In this document: positions 46,801 to 55,800 of the stretch, one piece after another
How positions within the stretch are numbered: position 1 is the stretch's first letter
Layout of the letters: every line of letters starts with the position of its first letter
Source: Pelomonas lactea
Lineage (GTDB): Bacteria; Pseudomonadota; Gammaproteobacteria; Burkholderiales; Burkholderiaceae_C
NCBI RefSeq assembly: GCF_043555885.1
Contig: NZ_JBIGHX010000002.1
Coordinates: 62,001-126,000 of the forward strand
DNA length: 64,000 nucleotides
Reading direction: 5' to 3'
Position numbers and translations under genes: made by a program
Notes under the pieces: generated by a model
What the model was told of the DNA's origin: nothing
Databases searched by the model: none
The model's input: only the letters and a program-made list of their open reading frames with translations

Positions 46801-49800
46801 AGCTTCACCACCGTCACCACCGGCACGCCCGGCTACGGCAACGACCGCCGCGAGGCCGGCGGCAACTACTACGGCACTGGCGCGAACGTCGCCATCTACA
46901 CCTTCACCGACCTGGCTCCGGGCACCTACCAGATCGCGGCGACCTGGAACCATGCCGCCAGCGGCGGCTACGCCAGCAACACGCCTTACGAGATCTACGA
47001 CGGCCTCGTCGACCCGGACAACCAGGTCAGCTTCCAGCGCACCGCACAGAACAGCCTGCCCAACGACTTCACGGCCGACGGCGCCAAGTGGCGCGAGATC
47101 GCCACCGTCGTGATCAGCGGCAGCACGCTGACGGTGCGCGTCACCGACACGGGCGCCTACGGCAAGTTCACGGCCGACGCCATCCGTGTGCAGCGCGTGC
47201 AGGGCGACACCGGCCGCGACGATGACTTCCGCCTGGTGGCAGGCTCGGCCGGTGTCGACGCCGGCGACCCGTCGTTCGATTTCGTGCACGAACCGGCCAA
47301 CAACGGCGCCCGCATCGACATGGGCGCCTACGGCAACACGGTCAACGCGACGCAGAGCGTCGTGCCGATGATCCAGGTCACCGGGCCCAGTGGCTACGCG
47401 AAGCTGGAGGTGGGCACCACCACCGACATCAGCTGGCACACCGCCGGCATCAACCGCACGGAGCCGGCGCTGCTCATCAACACCGGCAACGCAGGCCCCG
47501 TGGGTGACCCGGTGCTGGGCTACTGGCAGCGCAACGCTTTCCAGACGCAGTACTACAGCTACAGCAGCTTCAACGAGACGGTGGACCTGAGCGGCGCCAC
47601 CGACCCGGCACCGGCGAGCGTCTACCAGACCAACGTGTACGCCAACGGCACGGTCGGTCAGGGCCTGAGCTGGGCACTGCCGGTGGACGACGGCCAGTAC
47701 GTCGTGCGGCTGCATTTCGCCGAGAGCTACCTCTACACCAACGTCGGCAGTCGCCAGTTCGACATCAAGCTCAACGGCAACACCGTGCAGAGCAACTTCG
47801 ACATCCGTGCCACGGCCGGCGCGAACTTCAAGGCGGTCGTGCGCCAGTTCGACGTCGTCGCCAGCGGCGGCAACGGCATCAACCTCGACCTCATCACCAA
47901 GACCAATGGCTGGGGCGCCGAGATCAGCGGCATCGAGATCCTGCGCGTCGTGCCCGCGGCCGATCTGCAGGCCACGGTGGACCTGCAGACCAGCCTGGAC
48001 AGCGGCGCCAGCTGGCAGACGCTGGCCACGGGCCTGGCCATGGACCGGTTCGGCAACGGGCACTACGCGTGGACGCCCGACCAGACCTCCGCCGGCAACA
48101 CCGCGCTCATCCGCGCCGTGCTGCGCCACGGCGACGGCAGCGTGGCCGCGCAGGACGTGTCTGACGAGCCCTTCCTGGTCGCCAACGGTGGCACCGAGTT
48201 CTTCATCAACGACGGCAGCCTGGCGGGTGACGAGTCCAGCACCGCCATCGGCAACAACCTCAACAGCGGCAAGGATGCCGCCCACCCGATGGCCAGCCTC
48301 ACGGCGCTGCTGCGGGCCTACGATCTGAACCCGGGCGACGTCGTCCACGTCGACACCGGCGTCTACCGCATCTACACCAACGCGCTGTTCGAGGCGAGCG
48401 ACTCCGGCGTGACTGTCAGCGGCCCCACCGGCGTGGGCCACACGGCCACCCTCAACCGCGGCAACACCAATACCGGCGCCTACACGGTGGAGTTCTCGGG
48501 CGCCGACAACGTCACCCTCTCGCACCTCAACATCACCGGCGCGGCCTACGGCGTGGTGTTCAACACCAACGTCGACAGCGACAACAACACGCTGCGCGGC
48601 AACGACATCAGCAGCGCCACGCAGGATGGCGTCTGGCTCGGCGCCAGCAACGACAACAACCTGCTTGTCGAGAACGTCGTGCGCAACAACGCCAGCCGCG
48701 GCATCTACTTCGAGAACGCGACAGGCAACCGTGTCCAGAACAACGACATCCGCAACAACGCCAACGGCCTGTACTTCTCGGGCGGGAGCGCGAACATCGT
48801 CGACGGCAACAAGGTTCACGACAACAGCGGCTATGGCCTCTACAACTGGAGTGGCACGCTCAACGTGTTCCGCAACAACGAGGTCTACAACCAGGCCAGC
48901 TACGGCATCCAGTTCGTCTACGGCTCGCTGATCGTCGAGAACAACCTGGTGCACCACAACGGCATCGGCATCGACGGCAGCCAGGCCAACGTGGACATAC
49001 GCGGCAACGCCATCTACGCCAACACCACCGGCGTGCAGATCTACGACGGCGTGCTGCAGGGCAACCGCATCTACAGCAACTCGGTCGGCATCATCGACAC
49101 GGGCTACAGCCGCATCTTCAACAACGTCATCTACGCCAATACCAACCAGGGTGTGCGCGTGCAGGGCGGCCACAACACGGACGCTGGCGACGGCCTCTAC
49201 AACAACACCATCCTGCAGACGGTGGGCGAGGGCATCCGACTGACGGCCAGCGCCAGCAACGTGCTGCTGGCCAACAACATCCTGCGCGTGGACGCCGGCT
49301 ACGGCATCGCCGTGGACAACAACAGCCAGACCGGCCTCGTCAGCAACCACAACCTGCTCTACCGCGGCCCGGCCGCCAACGCCTACATCGGCCTGTGGAA
49401 CGGCGCCACGCAGGCCACGCTGGCCGCGTGGCAGGCCGCCTCCGGCAAGGACGCCAACTCGCAGACCGGCAACCCGCTGCTGCTGGACATCGACGGCGCC
49501 GACAACATCCTCGGCGAGCAGGGCGTGTCCACCGGCAACGGCTTCGACGACAACTTCGAGCTCGACGCCTTCTCGCCGGCCATCGACGCCGGCAACGCCT
49601 ACCTCGCGCCACCCAAGGACATCGAAGGCCGTGACCGCGTCAACGACCCAGACGTCACCAACAAGGGCGCCGGCTGGGACCTGTTCGTTGCCTCCGACGC
49701 CGGCTCGCAGTTCGCTGCCACCGGCACCGCCAAGAACTTCCGCACCGGTGACGGTGCCTTCGAGCAGGCACTGGGCTTCAACTTCACGTTCTACGGCAAG

Positions 49801-52800
49801 ACCTACACCAAGATGTGGGTCAACGTGAACGGCTACGTGCAGTTCGAGACCGCCGGCGACTCCGACTACTACTACGGCAACGCCAACACCACCGACGTGC
49901 TGCTGAGCAACGTCCGCATCGCGCCGCTGTGGGACAACCTCGAGACCTACAGCAGCGGCAAGGACATCTTCGTTGCGCAGACGGCCAGCAGCATCACCGT
50001 GCGCTGGGCCGCCCGGCTGGAGGGCACCACCACCGACGTCAATGTGTCGATGACGCTGTTCGCCGACGGCAAGGTGCGCTTCGACTACGGCGCCGGCAAC
50101 ACCGGCCTCACGCCCACCGTGGGCCTGTCGGCTGGCAACGGCAGCAGCTATGTGCTGTCCGCCTACGACGGCCAGGCCAGCCTGGCCAGTGCCGGCTCGC
50201 TGCTGTGGACACCCACGCCCGGCCTTGTCTATTACGACATCGGCGCCTACGAGTTCCAGGGCGCGTCGGGCGACACCACCGGCCCCAAGGTCGTCGGCAT
50301 CTCGCAGCTGCCCGCCAACGGCGGCACGACGGCGCTGGCCTTCTCGGCCGTGCAGATCGACTTCGACGAGAAGCTCAACGGCGTGTCCGCCCGCAGTCCG
50401 GCCAACTACGAGCTGCGCCGCGCCGGCGCGGACGGCCAGTTCGACACTGGGGACGACGTCATCGTCAAGCTGACGCCGTTCTACTCCTTCCCCGAGACCA
50501 GCCTGACGCTGAACTTCGGCGGCGTGCTCGCCGAGGGCAAGTACCGCCTGACGCTGAGTGGCACCAAGGCCATCTTCGACACCGCCGGCAACCCGCTGGA
50601 CGGCGACGCCAACGGCACGCCGGGCGGCGACTACGTCCGCACCTTCACGATCGACCGCAGCAGCAACCACGCGCCGGTGGCCACGCCCGCCACCGTCAGC
50701 GTGGCCGAGAACGGCAGCATCGAGATCACGCTGGCCGCGACCGACGCCGACGGCGACGCGCTGACCTACACGCTGCCCACCGGCGCGCTGCACGGCACGC
50801 TGTCCGCCATCGACCCGGTCACGCACAAGCTGACCTACACGCCCGACGCCGACTACAACGGCCCGGACAGCTTCGTCTTCAAGGTCGACGACGGCAAGAC
50901 CGGCGTGTCCTCGGCCACCATCACGCTCAACGTCACGCCCACCAACACGGCGCCGGTGGTGCAGAACCAGTCGGCCAGCGTCAACGAGAACGGCAGCCTC
51001 AACCTGCTGCTGGCCGCCACCGACAACGAGACCGCCCGCGCCAACCTCACGTTCGAGCTCGTCACCGGCCCGGCCCACGGCACCGTGACGCAAGGCGCCG
51101 GCGGCGCCTGGGTCTACACGCCCGACGCCGGCTACATCGGCGCCGACAGCTTCACCTGGCGCGCCAAGGACCGCGGCGACCCCGACGGCGCGGCCGGCAA
51201 CGCCGCCACGTCGGCCACCGCCACGTTCAGCCTCACGGTGCTCAACGTCAACGACGCGCCGGTCATCGCGCCGGTGGCCGACCAGCAGGTCTTTGAGGGC
51301 AGCCAGATCCAGGTGCAGCTCACCGCCACCGACCCCGACGGCCCGAGCAAGACCTGGACGCTGCTCAGCGGCCCCGCCGGCGCCACGCTGGACGCCGCGA
51401 CCGGCCTGTTCCGCTGGACGCCCGCCGACGGCCCCGGCAGCGTCGACATCCTCGTGCGCGTCAGCGACGGCGGCTCGCCCGCCCGCAGCGCCGACGCCAT
51501 CTTCAAGATCCTCGTCAAGGACGTCGCGCCCACGCTGGCCTTCACGGCGCCCAGCAGCGGCAACGGTGTCGCCGGACAGGCCTACACGTTCACCTACACC
51601 GTCACCGACCCCGGCACCGACACCATCACGTCGCTGTTCGTCGACTGGGGCGACGGCAGCACGCAGACCATCGCCGGCAACCCCGGCAGCCTGACCCATA
51701 CCTACGCGGGCGTGGACGGCAACTACACGGTCAGCGTCACGCCCACCAACGAGGACGGCGCCCACCCGGCCAGCACGCTGGTGCTGCACATGGAGGCCAA
51801 CGACCCGCCGGTCGCCACCGGCCAGACCGTGCAGGTCGACGAGGACGTGGCCAAGCCCATCACGCTCGCCGGCACCGACCCCGAAGGCGGCGCGCTGACC
51901 TTCAGCCTCGTCAGCGGCCCGGCCCACGGCACGCTGGGCGCCATCAACCCGAACACCGGCGCGGTCACCTACACGCCCGATGCCGACTACAACGGCATCG
52001 ACAGCTTCGTCTTCCGCGTCACCGACGCCGGCGGCAAGGCCGGCACGGCGACGATCAACCTCGTCGTCAACCCGGTCAACGACAAGCCCGCCGTCGCCGC
52101 CATCGCCAAGCAGACGCTGAACGAAGGACAGACGCTGAGCGTCACGGCCACCGCCACCGACGTGGACGGCCCCGGCCCCTTCAGCTGGTCGCTCACCAGC
52201 GCGCCGGCCGGCGCCACCATCGACGCCGCGTCCGGCCTCATCCGCTGGACGGCCACCGATGGCAACGCCACCTACAGCTTCACCGTGCAGGCCAACGACG
52301 GCGCCGGCGGCCTGGCGACGACCAGCTTCGACGTCGACGTGAAGGACGTCGCCCCGACGCTCATCGCCACCGGCGCCGCCACCATCGACGCCGGCCAGAC
52401 CTACACGCTGACGCTGGGCGCCACCGACCCGGGTCAGGACACGCTGAGCGGCTGGACCATCCATTGGGGCGACGGCAGCACCAGCACCGTCGCGGGCGGC
52501 GCCACCAGCGCCACCCACGTGTTCACGGCCGCCGGCAGCTTCAGCATCCAGGCCTCGGCCACCAATGAGGACGGCACGTTCAACGCGGCCGCCGTGGCCG
52601 TCACCGTCGAGCAGAACAACAGCGCGCCCGTCGCCCAGGCCGACAGCTACACGGTCCACGCCGGCCAGACGCTGACCATCGCGGCACCGGGCGTGCTGGC
52701 CAACGACAGCGACGCCGACGGCGACACGCTGACAGTGACCCACATCGACACCACCGGCCTTGAGGGCACGGTGGCCGTCAACGCGAACGGCAGTCTGGTG

Positions 52801-55800
52801 TTCACACCGACGGCTGGTTTCGTCGGCAACACGCAGTTCACCTACACGATTGCGGATGGCAAGGGTGGCACGGCCACAGCCATCGCGCGCATTGCCGTCA
52901 CCAATGCCGCGCCGGCGGCGGTTGACGACAGCTACACGGTGCGCCCTGGCCAGGTGCTGGACATCGCGGCACCAGGCCTGCTGGGCAACGACAGCGACGC
53001 CGACGGCGACGCGCTGACCGTCACGGCCATCAACGTGACCGGCACGCAGGGCACGGTGGTGGCGCTGCCCGACGGCGGCTTCCGGTTCACGCCCACCGCC
53101 GGTTTCACTGGCAGCACGCAGTTCAGCTACAGCATGAAGGACGGTGTGGGCGGCACGGCCACGGGCATCGTGCGCATCCAGGTCGTCAATGCCGCGCCCG
53201 TGGCGCTGGACGACAGCTACGCGGTGCATGCCGGCCAGGTGCTGGACATTGCGGCGCCGGGCATGCTGGGCAACGACAGCGACGCAGACGGCGACGCGCT
53301 GACCGTCACGGCCATCAACGTGACCGGCACGCAGGGCACGGTGGTGGCGCTGCCCGACGGCGGCTTCCGGTTCACGCCCACGGCTGGCTTCTCGGGCAAC
53401 ACGCAGTTTGCGTACAGCGTGAAGGATGGCTTCGGTGGCACGGCGACGGGCATCGTGCGCATTGCCGTCACCAACGCCGCGCCGGTGGCGGTCGACGACA
53501 GCTACACGCTGCGCCCGGGCCAGGTGCTGGACATCGCGGCGCCGGGGCTGCTGGGCAACGACAGCGACGCCGACGGCGACGCGCTGACCGTCACGGCCAT
53601 CAACGTGACCGGCACGCAGGGCACGGTGGTGGCGCTGCCCGACGGCGGCTTCCGGTTCACGCCCACCGCCGGTTTCACTGGCAGCACGCAGTTCAGCTAC
53701 AGCATGAAGGACGGTGTGGGCGGCACGGCCACGGGCATCGTGCGCATCCAGGTCGTCAATGCCGCGCCCGTGGCGCTGGACGACAGCTACGCGGTGCATG
53801 CCGGCCAGGTGCTGGACATCGCGGCGCCGGGCCTGCTGGGCAACGACAGCGACGCCGACGGCGACGCGCTGACCGTCACGGCCATCAACGTGACCGGCAC
53901 ACAGGGCACGGTGGTGGCGCTGCCCGACGGCGGCTTCCGGTTCACGCCCACGGCCGGCTTCTCGGGCAACACGCAGTTTGCGTACAGCGTGAAGGATGGC
54001 TTCGGTGGCACGGCCACGGGCATCGTGCGTATCGCCGTCACCAACACCGCGCCGGTCGCGGTGAACGACAGCTACACCGTCGTCGCCGGCCAGACCCTCA
54101 GCATTCCCGCTCCCGGTCTGCTGGCCAATGACAGCGACGCCGATGGCGACGCGCTTGCCATCCTGTCCCTTGACATCACCGACACACAGGGCGTTGTGCA
54201 GGCCTACGCGGACGGCCGCATCCAGTTCACGCCCACCCCTGGCTTCAGCGGCAACACCAGCTTCAGCTACCGCGTCGGCGACGGCCTGGGTGGTGTCACG
54301 ACGGCGCGGGTCGACATCAAGGTGTTGCCGGCCTTGCCCGCGCTGCACGTCAGCAGCTTCCAGGCCACCGACACCGGCTTCCGCCTGCGCTTCGACCAGG
54401 CCGTCGACCCGGCGCTGATCCAGCAATACGGCGCCGGCAACCTCGTGCCCGACATTGTCTTCACCGGCCCCACCGGCGGCGTGCAAGGCCGCGTGGCGGG
54501 CAGCGTGGTGTTCGATGCCGACGGCCGCGGCCTCAGCTTCGTCAAGACCGGCGGCCTGCTGGAAGCCGGCAACTACCAGCTGTCGCTGAACGCGGGCGCC
54601 GACGGCTTCGTCAGCCTGGGCGGCCTGCGGCTGGACGGCAACGCGGACGGCACGGCCGGCGACGCCTACACCCGCAGCTTCACCGTCGCCCCGTCGACCG
54701 CTGCCGTGCTGGCGGTGCAGGAGTTCGCCCGCGGCCCGGGCCAGGCGGCCAGCTACGACCCCGCGCTGGGCGCCTTCGCCATCAGCCTGGAGCGCGGCGC
54801 CGGCTTCCAGACCCTCGGCTTCGACCTGGGCTTCGACCCGGCGCTGCTGAAGGTCACCGGCGCGACGCTGGCCAGCGGCCTGCCCGCCGGCAGCAGCATC
54901 ACGAGCACGCTGGTCCAGCCGGGCCTGCTGCGCGTGCAGGTCACGCTGGGCAGCGCGGTGGCCGACGCGGCGCTGCGCAACGTCGTGCTGGTGCATGCCA
55001 CGGTGCCGCTGTCCGCCGGCTACGGCGCGGCCGAGGTGCTGCGCCTGTCCAACGTCAGCGGCAACGCCGGCGCGCTGCGCACCGACGATGGCCTGCATGT
55101 GGTGGCCAACCTGGGCGACGCCAACGCCAGCCGCACGCTGACGACCGACGACGTGACGCTGATCCAGCGCGTCGCCACACGCGCCGACACCGGCTTCGCG
55201 GCCTACGGGCTGATCGACCCGACCCGTATCGTCGACGTCAACCGCGACGGTCGCGTCACGGCCACCGACTCGGGGCTGGTCTTCAATGCCAGCAAGGGCC
55301 TGGTGGTGCCGGCCATTCCGGCCACCGTGGCGCCGCCGGTGGGCCCGGTCGTCAGCCGTGTCACGCCGGAGGCCGACGGCTTCAGCCTGCGTTTCGACCG
55401 TGCCATCAACACGGCGCTGATCCAGGCCTACGGCGCCGGCACCGGCGGCCAGGACCTGTGGCTGGACGGCCCGTCCGGCCGCGTCGGCGGCAGCGTCTTC
55501 TTCGATGCCGACGGCCAAGGCCTGCGCTTCGTCACCACCAGTGGCGTGCTGGCCAGCGGCAACTACAGCCTGACGCTGAAGTCCGGCGCCGCCGGCTTCA
55601 CGGCGCTGGCCGACGGCCAGCTGCTGGACGGCAATGCCGACGGCACGACGGGGGACGACTTCGTCGCCGGCTTCACGGTGGGCGCGGCGAGCGGCGCCGT
55701 CGTCAGCATCGGCAACCTCGTCGCCCCCGCGGGCGCGGCCAGCCAGGCGCTGAACCTGCAGCTGCGCGACGCCGCCGGCGCCCGCAGCGTCTACGTGCAG

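Larger units (their letters stand above)
40603..48300 (+). repeat. beta-helix super-repeats opened by a VNDGS motif
   Basis: The phrase (Y)VNDGS followed by GDEY and, usually, PMASLxALLRAYD recurs at 40603, 42667, 45439 and 48208. Spacings are 688, 924 and 923 residues. Each unit then has a right-handed parallel beta-helix (many NN-N-x-V/I rungs such as VYNQSTGIY). The longer units also carry golvesin-like and malectin-like domains. Confidence 0.88.
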
